This document shows, one piece after another, positions 36,009-48,496 of a stretch of 64,000 nt of DNA. The number at the start of each line of letters is the position of its first letter. Within the stretch, counting starts at the first letter, position 1. The position numbers were made by a program, and so were the translations under genes. A model generated the notes under the pieces. It was given only the letters and a program-made list of their open reading frames with translations. It searched no databases and was not told the DNA's origin. Origin of the DNA: Pontederia crassipes (taxonomy: Eukaryota; Streptophyta; Magnoliopsida; Commelinales; Pontederiaceae); assembly GCA_030549335.1 (NCBI GenBank), contig JAUKPH010000017.1:9199501-9263500 (forward strand). The letters run 5' to 3'.

Positions 36009-38833
36009 GCTAAATCATACTACTTAGCGCTCAGACTTAATTTTAGCTACTTGGGCTTGCAAGCCAAACTAATGTCCTTTATATTATTGAGGTATGTTGA
36101 TTTTATAATTTTCACATTTAAATACCAAGAAAATGTTTCTTTTCTTGAACCCTGAAGTGCATTTAATTGTGACAGATAAATTTGCATTGTGATCTAACAT
36201 TTTGTTCACCTAACCAGAGGTGTAGTGCAAAGAAGTTGATGCATCTCTTGAAGTGCCAATATGCAGAACGTGTCCAATCAGTGGTTACCTATGTGTATAT
36301 TCCTCAATATTGTCTGGAAACAATCAGTCCTGATACTTTTTTGAGGGGCCAAAAGATGGCTATAATGGATTGTCATCCATGCAATCCTCTTGATATTATA
36401 TTTTAGATGGTTCATCCTAACCATGCAAACCTGATAAGGGGGAAACCTAATTTTGATGATACCAGCACTGTACCTGTTAAAGTTATAAATGTTTCCTGCA
36501 TTTCATCCTCATGATGGATTTGTAGTTGATTGAATTTGATGATACTTGATTTCTAAAAACAAAAGATGATGCTTGTTTGATGTTTTGCCCATGTAGTAAC
36601 TATAAGCCTTATTTTTTGTATTCTTTCATGTTGCAGTCTTTGATTGAGCTTTTGATGTGAAATGATTAAAAGTAAACATGTTTATAAGTTTTGTTGTTTA
36701 TCAATGCAACTGCCACTCTTTACCAAGGACATGTAAAATAACCTCACTCTTCTGAAGGAATTTCGTAGGATGAACAGGTTTGCAAATGATATAGCAAGAT
36801 TCTGTTAGATTTTTTTTAAATCTTGATATTTGGATTATAAGATATTTTGGTTTCCTATTTTTTATCTTAGGAATATTTTCTTTTTACTTCTAAGTTTTTT
36901 AGTTGTAGACAAACTCCTTTGTAGAACTTCATATAATAGTTTTTTGGGATGAATAAAATAAGACTTTAAATATTTTTGTCTAATTGAACTTTGGTTCTTT
37001 TATCATGTGAATTCACGATGCCTTTGACGGACTCCGAAGAACTCTGGTGGATTCTAGAGTGATTATTTGAAGCAAAAGGCATGCAGGTCGTTTTTTTTTT
37101 TTGAGAGATTACAGGTCGATATTGTTGGTGGATTCTGAGATTGTTCACTTGCCTCATCGCCATTGTCGCCCTGCCTACACCCATCTTCCACAACCCCGCT
37201 GCATCAACAAATCTATTTTGTGCTCCAATTAGACAGTGATGATGACAAAGAAGAGCTTGCAGCTCCTTCTGTTACTTTTTGTTCAAGCCTGTGAGTCCCC
37301 TTTGCATTGATGAAGCATGTGTTCTCTATTTTATGACCACTCAAGTCCATTGAATTATGTCAATTGATTGGACAGTGTTTTCAAATCTTATCCTTCTGAT
37401 TTTGAAGTTTGCCAAAGTTTCTTCTAAAAAAAGAAAGAAAAGGATCATGAGAGCTTGCTGTAATTCTTTTTGGCATGTGTTAGCTGCATATTGATAATAA
37501 ATTGTCATTTAGATCTTGTACGCGGACTTATGATATGCCGTGTCATAAATTAATGTACACTTTTGTTGGTTTTAGTTGGTATCAGGGCACAAAAAATCAT
37601 ATGAATATTTTAATTTCATGTATATGGTATTATGATATCTCGTGAGTATCTGCGACCTAATTGATTAACCAATTATTTTATGGATTATTTTTGGATGAAT
37701 ACTGAATATTAACTCTATTTCCACATGGTAGCAAGGGAAAAGCCAATTATGAAGAAAAATTTCAAGTACAAAAGATTACATCCCAGAAGAAGGCATCCTA
37801 CCTTCAGATTCTTGGAAGTTATACAGCGTTGTTTGGGGATTGGCTTAAAATGGCAGGTAAAACCATTCTTTCTTATTCTTTTTTGTGTAACTAGATGAAA
37901 ACACATTTTTTATTTGTTTCCTAAGCTTAAAATATGCTTATTAAATTTCATACTGCACTCCTGCTTCATATATGTCACGAAGTTGTTGCATCCAAGTTTT
38001 ATTATTTCATGAAATCTTGCACTGCAGATTCAGAATTCATAATTATTTACTTCTCTCTAGCATTCCTCTGTGCAATTATATGTTTGTGTTTTCGTATATT
38101 TCTAAATATGTTAGACATGCACCATTTCTGCCTTTATATTTCCACCCAAAATCTTGCATTCGGCTTTTTCTCAATAATTTGAATTCCCATGTTTAAACCA
38201 GTTGAACCATATATACTGTAGCAAGTATACATTTTCTGCAATCCACATCTATGAGAGTCTGAGAATATCATTGTTTATATGATATTGTTTCTCATAAGTC
38301 ATGTTTTACCTATGTATAAAAATATATGATTGCATTGCCAGTGCGTTTTTTGCAAATAATCTTGTTAGTTACTATGGTTGATGATTGCAAAAAGATAGCA
38401 ACCATCCTTCCCGCTCTAAAAAAATTATTAATATAATGGAAACATTTTTTTTCCTAAAGCAAACTGATAAAAAACTAGTTTGATGTATAAAGCAGAGTCT
38501 TCACCAGGTTGAATTTTTTTCATCATCAGTACATGAAAAATAGCTCCTCACTATTCATTTGAATTCTTTCATCATGTGTCTAGTTATGTTAACTCTGCAG
38601 ATGATTCTATAAGTATGCCTTTTATTCTCTTAGATTACAATTACAATTATTTATACATTCTTCACTGTGTAATTAATTCTTGCAATTCGCTTAAAAAAAG
38701 GACTAATTCTTGCAATCAGTAAGATTCCTCATAACCTTTGCCAATCGAGAACACTATTAGAGGGTTATCTTATTAAGATTTCTGAATAGAGGGTTAAAAA
38801 TTATTTATATTTTCAACTTTTTCAATAGTAAAC
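36009..38833. other. 3' flank of the maturase gene, no clear gene
   Basis: AT-rich. Possible AATAAA signals occur, for example near 36953. Two short segments look exon-like by composition (about 37190-37265 and 37735-37858, the latter followed by GTAAAA), but they give no recognisable protein. They could be 3' UTR exons or repeat fragments. Confidence 0.3.
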
Positions 38834-38850
38834 AGTTGCCTCAAACTTCA
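38834..38850. repeat. SINE target site duplication (left), 17 bp
   Basis: AGTTGCCTCAAACTTCA is repeated exactly at 39056-39072. Confidence 0.9.
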
Positions 38851-39055
38851 ACAACAACAACAACAAAGCCTTATCCCACTAGGTGGGGTCGGCTACATGG
38901 ATCATACGACGCCATTCCGCTCTATTAATAACCAAACCTTATTCGTTGATCCATGTTCATGAAATTCGACAGGGTTTTACGCTGGCTGTTGGGGCCTAAC
39001 ACAACCCTCCTCCTTTATCCGGGCTTGGGACCGGCTATAAAACATAGGCGGAGGT
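38851..39055 (-). mobile_element. Au-like SINE, antisense, 205 bp
   Basis: Read on the minus strand, the element ends CACCTAGTGGGATAAGGC followed by TTTGTTGTTGTTGTTGTTG. This is the characteristic 3' end of the plant Au SINE family, with a TTG-repeat tail. The body contains TAGCCGGTCCCAAGCCCGG. Exact 17-bp duplications flank it, the hallmark of LINE-mediated retroposition. It is inserted only a few bases from the left end of the adjacent MULE. Confidence 0.85.
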
Positions 39056-39072
39056 AGTTGCCTCAAACTTCA
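39056..39072. repeat. SINE target site duplication (right), 17 bp
   Basis: This is an exact copy of 38834-38850. Confidence 0.9.
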
Positions 39073-39077
39073 TTCTA

Positions 39078-40608
39078 TGTAAATTTCACGCATTGTCGTC
39101 AACTTCGTTTTGTAACTAGACTATCCTCAAAATTTAAGTTTTTTACACGTGTTGTCCTCGTGACCGTGGTTAGTCAGTTTTCTGATTTTCTTGCTTACAC
39201 GGTTGTCACATTCCATGCTCTCTCTCTCCTTCACATCATTTTACCATTAATAAAATGTTTTCTCCTTTTTATCACCCCACTCTGCTTGCAAGCGCCCTTG
39301 ATCGTGTGAAGAATCAGTAGCGATGGCCTTTGGCTTGTTCCACCTTCAGGTGCTCGTCCATTGCTGGCTGCTGCTCCTGTACTTCGTCACCTGGATGGCC
39401 CGCATCATGGCTACTGTGGTGGTGGCGGTCTTCATGCCGGAGATGGTTTTGTATGGGTGGTCTTGCCAGCTTCGTCCTTCCACTAGCCCTGCGGCGAGGG
39501 CTCCATGAGGATTCCCTTGGAGGGTTTGCCAGATGAGGTTTGTGTGCCAGCAGACCTCTTCGACCGGTCTGGCCTTGACGTGTTTGCCCCCTAGTCTGCG
39601 TCGTCATGGTGGTCCTTTTCTCCCTCTGCGTTACCAGAGCCAAACATGGACTTGTGAGAGTCCAACAACAGTGAAAAAGGGGAACAAGAAGACAACAAAG
39701 AGAGGATTATATGAGATGATCTTGCGATCAATTAAAAATAATCACCAGGTAGTGATGTTCAACTGCGAATTGTTGTTGCTGGTGGTCATAGAGATGCCGA
39801 ATTCATAGCAATGATGACAAAAACTTACACCCTAAATGAGGCTTCACACATCAAACACATTTCAGCAAAACAAGCCAGCAGCAAAAAGGGCGGCACAAAA
39901 TGACGACCAAAGATAATGAAATAACTCACGTCAAAGATTCAATATTAAGAAACAAAACTCCTCAGCAACATTGGCGAAGTTTTTCAGACGTTGAATTGGT
40001 GAGAGGGGACCGGAAGCTCACCTTGTCGATACACTGGCAAGACTCGTCGATGAAGTCGAAGGTGGGGTCCTTGAGCAGCTCCGACTTGAGGTGGGAGTAG
40101 ATCTGAAGGAACACAGCCTTCTGATTGGTTGCGGCCAGCACCGGTGACCCCCCCCCCCCCCCCCCCCGTTGGCAGAGGCCTTTGATCCACCAGCAGGACT
40201 CGTCGATGAAGTCGAAGGCGCGGTCCTCAAGCACTTCCGACTTGAGGCAGGATTAGATCTAAAGGAACACAACCTTCTGATCGGCTGAAATCCCTAGTTG
40301 GCAGAGGCCTTCGATCCACCGGGGGGATTCGTCGATGAAGTTGAAGGTGGGGTCCTCAAGCAGCTCCAACTTGAGGCGGGAATAGATCCCCCGTTGGCAG
40401 AGGAGAGCAGATTTTGAGGGAGGGAGGATGAAGAGGACGTGGATGAGATTTTTTAATTAATAGTTAGATGAGTGGAGGAGAGAAATATGAGACGTAGCAG
40501 TCATGTAATTTATCAATTGTCATGGCACACGTGCAAAAAAATTAAACTTCAATGATAGTCTAGTTACAAAATGCAGTTCGGGGACCATATAGACCATGTA
40601 ATTTACCC
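39078..40608. mobile_element. Pack-MULE-like element carrying gene fragments
   Basis: The left arm from GTAAATTTCACG (39079) and the right arm ending near 40608 are imperfect terminal inverted repeats. They share TTTTGTAACTAGACTATC exactly and a TTTTTT-CACGTGT block further in. Flanks CTTCATTCT and CAACATTCT are a possible mutated 9-bp duplication. Between the arms lie GC-rich segments unlike the surroundings: 39320-39640, open on both strands, with no match I recognise; and 39990-40400, which holds three antisense gene fragments. A 20-C run lies at 40148-40167. No transposase is seen. Confidence 0.6.
40018..40390 (-). pseudogene. Three tandem fragments resembling farnesyl diphosphate synthase exon 1
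   Basis: On the minus strand three copies (40390-40310, 40285-40181, 40130-40018) encode variants of IYSHLKSELLKDPTFDFIDES. This strongly resembles the N-terminal segment of plant farnesyl diphosphate synthases, which make FPP for sterols and sesquiterpenes. The best copy is preceded by KAVFLQ and followed by a GTGAGC, like an exon end with its donor site. The middle copy contains two stop codons. Only this short N-terminal part is present, with none of the catalytic Asp-rich motifs, so it is non-functional as an enzyme. The family assignment is from memory of the motif. Confidence 0.55.
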
Positions 40609-40628
40609 CAACATTCTTTCCTTTTTGT

Positions 40629-40732
40629 GGCTGACTGGATCCTCAGGGCTTTCACTGATTATGTTATGCCTAATGGCAGTGGCTGACTGGATCCTCAGGG
40701 CTTTCACTGATTATGTTATGCCTAATGGCAGT
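40629..40732 (+). repeat. Perfect tandem duplication, 2 x 52 bp
   Basis: Positions 40629-40680 and 40681-40732 are identical, each beginning GGCTGACTGGATCCTCAGG. The unit is not a multiple of three, so it shifts any frame through it. It lies just right of the Pack-MULE-like element. Confidence 0.9.
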
Positions 40733-41043
40733 CAGGTTGTATGGAAGTCGAGGAGTCTGGTATTTTATACTAACATGTCACATCTGAAATCCTAATGAAC
40801 ATCACAGCACCAACAAGGGCTTATTAGATAAAGTTTTGTTCTGTTTTGTTCTTGAGTTTTTCCCTAATTTATCTTACGTATATTAGTCTATTTTTAAGTC
40901 TCCCATTGGTTTTTATTGCCCATTTCATGTTTGTTGCCTATCCAAAGGGATAGATGGGTATTCCTTCTGTTGTATGTATTTATCAACTTCTTTCTTCAAT
41001 GTGTTTGCCGTTGATGCTCGTCTAATGCACTTTCTGGGCATGT

Positions 41044-41240
41044 GATGCTAATATTATCATTCTCTTCTTACAATATGGTGATGACACATTATCTTTTATG
41101 GAATATTCAACTGAGGTGGCAAGATGGATTGCTAAAATCATCTTCGGTGAGTTATTCGGGCTTCGCATAAGTCACTTTAAATCATTTTTTATACCTTTCA
41201 GAACAGAAAGTGAGAAAGCTGATAGGTGTGCAACATACTG
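41044..41240 (+). pseudogene. LINE reverse transcriptase fragment
   Basis: An open stretch reads ANIIILFLQYGDDTLSFMEY, then a GLRISHFKS segment, before a stop at about 41238. LQYADDTLIF followed by a G-x-RIN-x-x-KS block is typical of plant L1-type LINE reverse transcriptases. Here the catalytic motif is YGDD rather than YADD. Only this short block of the domain survives, without the endonuclease or the 3' end. Confidence 0.65.
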
Positions 41241-43987
41241 AGGACACCCATCTATAGCCTCCTTTTATCATCCTCGGGGCTACCTCTCTCGGATAGGATC
41301 TAATCAAGAAACTTTACCGGTTCACTGTCTGGTCAGATCTTTACAACATTGCATGATATCCGCAATCTTTCTAAATTGAAAGGTTAGGGCAAATCATTAC
41401 TTTCAAGAACATACACCATGAATGTAAAAGGCATCATGTCGTATCTTTAACTTTAATGATGTGTTGAGATATTTTCTTCAACTTGATACTTTATTATGGT
41501 TAGCAATATCAAATATCTATATAATGCAGTCTTCATTTTTTTCAATGTAATCACAATTTATCATGAGAGTTCGATGTCTAAGTGAATATCAATACATCAG
41601 TAAACAATCTGAAGCATAGAGCATAGACAAATGTAGTATGTTAGCAACTTATCATTATTATAATTCATTAAGAATGTAAATAAATGAATAAATAATTAAG
41701 TAATTAATGTGAATCATAAGTCATCTTAGAAGAACTTCATGGTAGTCACAGTCGTAAACCCTAGTTTACGTCCATGTCATAAAACTCATGAATAGTCCAC
41801 GACCTTTGATTAGTTGCTGATAACTCCATTATGTTTGTAAATCATACATGAACATTGGTATTAACATATCATTATTTCTTTACTTCATCATATAACATTT
41901 TCATTAGTTGCTTCATAACTCTGATGTTTATTTATTACATAACATCTTTATTATTTATTTATTCCATTATCATATGATTTCCTGGAATTTCACTTTGATT
42001 TCATTGCTTTCATTTTATCATATGATAACTTGGAGCTTTCTTAATTGAATGCAAATGGTAACGTCATTAGATTGGTCAATGAGGCCATTGCTCATGAAAC
42101 TTGACAAAAACATCATGTTTTGTAAAGCAATTGCAAACTACCTTATTTTTTTACGAGTTATTTTTAAAGTAACAAAATAAAAGAGAAAGGTCCCAAATGA
42201 TCGCCCATCATTTCATAACATCATAACTATAATAAAGAACATTTCTAAATTTATTATGACGTCACTCATTGCTTTCTTTCTTAGCCACAAAAAATAATGC
42301 AACATATGTTGGGGATGGAGAGAGGAGTTATATCTTTTACAACGATCTCTTTCTTCGTTCTTCTTCCTCAAACCCTAATGTCAATATTAAAAATATTTAT
42401 CAAAAGTCTGAAATACTCTTACTCAATTATTTGAAATATTACATCATGCTAGAGTCCTATGAGTCGTAGTTCACAAGAGTTACTCCAAACATCAGAATCA
42501 TATCCACGCCATGGCCGAACAACAAATCAGAAGATTTCGACGTCAGAGATAAATTATAGCTAAAAAGGGGTTGTACAATATTTATCTAAAAAAAATATTA
42601 TTTATTTTTTATATTATTTTTGTTTAGTTAGAGATAGAAAAAGAAGTGAAAGACGAGGGTTTTGAATTTGTTATATAAGCTCCAAAGTTTTGGGCTGAGA
42701 TTCTACAATCACGAGTTTCGACGCTCGCGGCCCAAATCCTAACGCAGTGGGGGCCCATTCGATTTGTTTTCACAATGGCTAAGAAAATGAATAAAATCTA
42801 AGATCCATAAACCAGAATGTTAGATTCGAGACGGTGGGTCTTCAATTCATAATTAGTGCACATAACTTTGAACGCCACCTGAAATCGTTGAAAGGTGTCC
42901 CTTCCGAAGCACTGGGTGACAACCATGAAGTACCGTAATCTTTTTCATTGATTGAAGATAATCAAGAGTATGAGAGTATTAAATGTTAATATTTCTAAGG
43001 AGTCCGAACATTGCTCATTAGCTCTTCCTCGTGCCATTTGAATCAATTTACTTATCAACTCAGTCAACGTCTGCAACTTAATTCTATATATTTTTTTTAT
43101 ACACATTCGTGACTCCGGATGAAGGCTCTATTTGGCAGTATTAATAGTTTGATAAGCGAATAGCAGTTTAATAAATAAATAACGATTTGATAATGGATAG
43201 TGATTTAATAGCGGATAGTACATTAAGAGGTTCTAACAAATAAGTGTTCGATAAATTTAGTGGTGGAATTAGTTGATGAATATAAAATGATATAATTGGA
43301 CATACAATAAATTATTCAATTCAAGCACATATAAATTATATTATAATGCAATAAATAAATTATTTATATCTCAATTCAATAAAAAAATCTTGCAACTAAT
43401 TTTTTTTAAAATATATAGAAATTTATATAGTGCACCCATGATATATTATTAAATCATTTTTTGTTCATTGTTAATATATAAATAATTTGTAATTAATAAA
43501 GCATGAATATAAAAAAATATAGGTAAATTATGATAAAATAAAAATGAAAAAAATAATAAAATAAGTTGAGAAAAAATAATGTTTGAATAAGAGTAAAATT
43601 GAAAAAAATTATAAACCATTAACTTTTAATCATTAAACTCTAATAGAAATATAAACGCTAAATACTATTTATTTTTGTCATTTACAAAAAAATAATGTTT
43701 GAATCGCTAACGCTACTTGAAATGCAAATTTTAATATTACCAAAAAGAGCCAAAGAGTTGAACAACTTGATAGGGACTGCATGAATGGGACCAAAGTCTT
43801 GGACATCTTGCTGACCATAGAACTCAATCTTGTCATCAACCACACTTAATTCTATACTATAATTTCTAATTCCAAATTTAACTAATGTTACGAGGTTCAT
43901 GAACCTAATGCGCTTCTTAACTAAGATTTGAATGATTGAAGAACCTTTTATTTTTAAAAGAATAATGTGATAATATAAGTCATTTAG
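41241..43987. other. AT-rich intergenic DNA, no gene seen
   Basis: Low-complexity AT-rich sequence with only short chance ORFs. At about 43135-43260, repeated GATAGTGATTTAATAGCGGATAG-like phrases suggest a decayed MITE, but paired ends are not visible. Confidence 0.3.
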
Positions 43988-44170
43988 TCTTTGTGCATGG
44001 TGGGGTGCGATCACTCAACGAGGACGTTGAGTTCCTTAAGAACGGAATGATGTATATGGCATGACTTGAATTAGTCCTACATGCACAAATCACGAAAGAG
44101 ATGCTAATTATATATAGGAGAATGATTTAAAAAATCATAAACCTAAGGGCAAAATGAACAATATCTTACC
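43988..44170 (+). repeat. Dispersed LTR-like repeat, related to 28451-28971
   Basis: It shares the phrases CATGGTGGGG, CGATCACTCAACGAGGACGTTGAG, GAATTAGTCCTACATGCACAA and GACAATAT-like segments with the block at 28470-28730, in the same order. The copy here is diverged and truncated. Confidence 0.6.
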
Positions 44171-44260
44171 AAGTACATAGACTTCAAGGGTAGTGGGCCA
44201 TTGTGCCACTTTGATACTGAAAGACACATTTTAATAAAATCGCGAGGGCAAGTTGGCAAC

Positions 44261-47200
44261 GACTCCATGCCAATGAGAATAATGTTAGGTAGGAATACCA
44301 AATGACGTGCCACTTTTGTGGTCATCCAAGCAACTCTTGGTCACCACACCATGCAAATAAAGGTAATCCAACTTCTAATCCCTTGATAAGAAATAGAAGC
44401 CAATTGTTGCCTCAATTCTTTTTTCTCCGCCAATTGCTTCTTTTGATTAAGATTCCGAATGAGACAACTAGTCGTCTAAAGCATGACATGAATGATTCCT
44501 TCTTCTTGGCAACACACTCACAAGATTCCCATGAATATGAAAGGTTTTAAGAAAACATATATAGTGAAAACTCATCCATTAGAAATATCATTGGTGAAAC
44601 TCGTATAACTTTCATCATTTAGTCATAATATTGAGTCTTTTGTTACTTAAAGTTATATGCATTAATGACTCCGAAACAAGTTATTAAAAAAGATTCAGTG
44701 ATTTTTTTTCTTTTTCTAAATTGATTTACGGTCATTTTTAAAATGTGAAAACATTAATGTCTGGCAATTTTTGTTGCCAAACTGACCCAAGTCAAGCTAT
44801 TTTCACCTTTAATATTACTTTTGTTTTCATATTATCAAAATATATTATATAACTAGGAAAAGAAAACGTATGTAGTTAAAGATCCATTAACTATTTTAAA
44901 TTCTCGCGGTTCTAGCTAAAAAAAATCCACAAGAATGGATAAAAAATATAAAATTTCAGTTACAATTTAAGAATAAATAAATAAAAATGGTAAAATCAGG
45001 TAACTAATTTGATTAGTAATTATGATTAGTTTAGAGTGGGGATACCTATTAGGGTATGATAATATGAGCCAAAAAATATTCTCCTTTAGGTTGCCAAAAA
45101 TAAGATATGATTCATTTGACTATTTAGATCAAGCTAAGCTGGTTACGTCTTTTTCAATGCCCAACTAATTTGAGCTCATTAGTTCCAAATAACTAGTATG
45201 CCTTTATTAATCACTTAGCACTAATATTCTTAAGTATTTATTTCAAATGATTTATGTTTTTTTTAAAAAATCGTAGCATCTAAATTAACATAAGATGTTC
45301 TTTAATTTAAATTTCATGGAATCTCCTATATAAAAAAAACTATTCATCTAATTTAACAAGTAATTCTAAGTTATTTTAGTCTCATATCTCTGGTTAATTG
45401 TGCATTTTTTATTGACTGAACATTTAATTAGTAGACTTACATCTAAAGAAAATATAAAAAATATTGTTCTTTTATTGTCGTAAAAACAATTTCATTTTAG
45501 ACATTCAAATCTAAACGGATTATTTTTTTTAAGTACCTAATTCGAATTAGTACGGTATTAAAAAGTGTATTGTCCACAAGTTGAAGATCGGCCCATCAAC
45601 GAATCCAACTAATCTGATTAAATTCTCTTGTATCGCGTATCTAACAGTAGTATGTGAGATTTTAAAAAAGATCTTACATTCATGTAAACTCAAAATTAAA
45701 ATCTTACTTGAACGAAAAGAAATCCAAATTTCACACTTTCAACCGAACCAATACGCTCCTGTGGACTACTGAAAGGATCCCTGGAGCATTCTTGTTCACA
45801 ACTCAGAAGACCCACAAGCTTTTGGTCTTGTGGTGTCAGCTAGAGATTGGGATCCGGAGAGATGAAATAAAAACGTGTACTTTGTCTAAGCATATCAAAT
45901 TGATTTGAAATTACATCTTTCATGCTTACACGTACGGTACAATTCGATTGTGACACATATAGTGGTGACATGGTATCATTAGCCGACTCCTATTACATGC
46001 CATAATTATCTGACGTAATTTCCTAAGTAGTTGAGGTACAAAAAATTATGTAATTAAACAAATAGTTAGAAATTGGAGTAAGAAAAATCATTTACAAAGT
46101 TTATTATTGAATTACATATATAGTGTGATAATTTATTATTTCTCATTTCGTTTCGTTTTTCCGGAGACATAAAGTAATAATCTAAAATAGCCATCATCCA
46201 AAGTCTACACAGGTGGTCACAGTCGCAACATCCAATCATGAACTAATTGGTCATGTCCATGAACTATGTATAATCCCAATACACCAAATAAACACGGGAG
46301 ATGAGGTCATTTGGATTAAAATACTAGAATATTATATTTTTGTGTACAGTAAAAAATTATATATATATATATATATATATTGTATCTTGTGATTAAATTG
46401 AAAAGAACAAAATTATATAGTTAAACTATTTAATTATAAATAGTTTTAATTAATTACAGTGGTAAATACTGAAATAATATTATATCATCGGATTGAAATT
46501 TTTAAAAAATATGGTTAAAAATAAGACGAAAATTAGAATATAAACTATATTCTTTCAATATGCAAGAATAATTATATTCTTTTTGAAAGGTTAAAACGTG
46601 TGTTTGTTCATTTTTCTATTCTAAATTATTTGTCAAAAGATGAGATTTGACAAAAATAAATTTATTTTAAATTAATGTTTAATTGTATTCTTAATATTCG
46701 AGCGTTCATTCGTCAATCAAATGGCTACGTCGGTTCCTTTTTGCCTTTTTTTTTTGCGTCCCTTCGATTAACACATGACATAATATATAATAAATAATAC
46801 AAAGTTGATTTGATGGCCGTGGTAACCTCCCCTATTAATGAAAAGCTGATGTTAATCGCTCTTATTACATAGGCAAATGAGACCCACGATATCATTAAAA
46901 TTTAAATATTAAAAATGAATATATATATATATATGCCAATTTTAACCATATCTAAACATTGTATCATATAAAATATATCATATTAATAATAAGTAATTAG
47001 GAAACTTTGAATTTATAAGCGAAAAGGGGTCCTTAGGAGTCTTTTGGCGACCCCTAATTAAGAGGCCGAAAAATTTCCACTAAAATAGACTTTTCTTTTT
47101 TTTTTTATGAAATTTTCTTATATTAGCAGCTATGCACTTAATGTTTTTCCTTCATTTTCTTGTGCACATGAGAATTTGATAAGTTGGCATGACTCAATTA

Positions 47201-48329
47201 ACGGATTTCTTCATTACAACTCAGATAGCGACGATTTCTCTGCTCCCTGCGGGGATGGAGTGATAGAAATATTGAGAATTTAAGATAAGGTCACAGCGAG
47301 ACGTGTCATTTTTTGTTTCATTTGATTTCGTCAAATGATATGACATTTAATGGAATCGGAGACGGAACGTGAAATGACACATTTTGTGATGAAGTCGGAG
47401 ACGGAACGTGATTTCAAAAAAAGAGGTCATGTGCCATTTTTTTCTTTCACTTGGTGGAATATGTAGCAGTCACAATCTTTTTTTTTCTTTCTTTATTTCT
47501 CTCTCACACACATGTATGTTATAAAATAATTTATTTATTAAATATAAATTATTTATTATAACATATTAATATAATATTATTTCCTACTTGTTATTTCATT
47601 AAAAAAGGTTTAATATTTTACTACATATAATTTATTAAAACGCCAATTTTTTATATTTACATAATATATTTTTTAACAATTTTTTAAACAAAATTTTTAA
47701 TTTTTACTTTTGTTTTTATTTATTAAAAATATTTTATTTTATATTTATAATATTAATTTTTATTTCAAAGCCCATAAAAAATTAATCCATAATATTTACT
47801 TTTTTTTATCACATAACACACCCCGAATTAATATGTCAACTCAAACTATTCGCAAAAACTTGGTAGAACTTCAATTTCCGTTATCAAACGAACCTGTTTT
47901 GTTTTTTTTTTCTTATTTCAATCTAAATAATCTTGTTATCCTTTTCGCACAATTTAGCATGTCAGGACTGCAACATGCATGAATCAATGTATATATATTA
48001 CAGCAAACGGTACGTTCGGGAATGTTGGGCACGTTCAATGTTCCACAGCACATACATCGCTTCTGCCTCACTGCGTTCTACGTACTATGTGTGCTATTGC
48101 ATGCATGCAGGCACGCATACAGACTTGTCGTCTTGAGAGCTCTGCAATAATAATGGTGATATGTGGACATGGAGGTCATCCCTGCACGTCCATGGCCGGC
48201 CAACCAGTACGCCAAAGGCCGGCCATCACCCACGTACGTACGTACGTATGCTGCCCCCACTCTGCAACTTTTCTCGCCCCAGGCCATACAATTAATTAGG
48301 ACCTCCATTTTGTTGCAGGTGACGAAGGT
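44261..48329. other. AT-rich intergenic DNA with microsatellites, no gene seen
   Basis: Only short chance ORFs occur. An AT dinucleotide run lies at 46358-46381. At about 47335-47420 the phrase GGAGACGGAACGTGA occurs twice. A GC-richer stretch at 48030-48300 contains a GTAC tetranucleotide run (about 48233-48247). Confidence 0.35.
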
Positions 48330-48496
48330 CCATCTTTTGGAGTAGAAGAATTTGCCTGTGGAGAGTGTACCGTCGGAAAATTTTTGCGACGAGCAAGTTT
48401 TTGTCGGTTGCCTCCCATCGGAATAATCGTCGAAAATATACAGTTTTTTCATATTTCCCTTGTAACCATGGGAAAAGAGCGATTTTTCTTATAGTG
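48330..48496. mobile_element. Single CACTA-type end (fragment)
   Basis: The block ends GAGCGATTTTTCTTATAGTG at 48496, which inverted reads CACTATAAGAAAAATCGCTC. It is preceded by GTCGGAAAATTTTTGCGACG-like motifs that could be subterminal repeats. I found no matching left end, so it may be a truncated element. Confidence 0.35.

Noticed and set aside
37190-37858. Two exon-like segments downstream of the maturase as a new gene
   Set aside because: The acceptor sites are weak, the frames do not join into a recognisable protein, and no further exons could be found.
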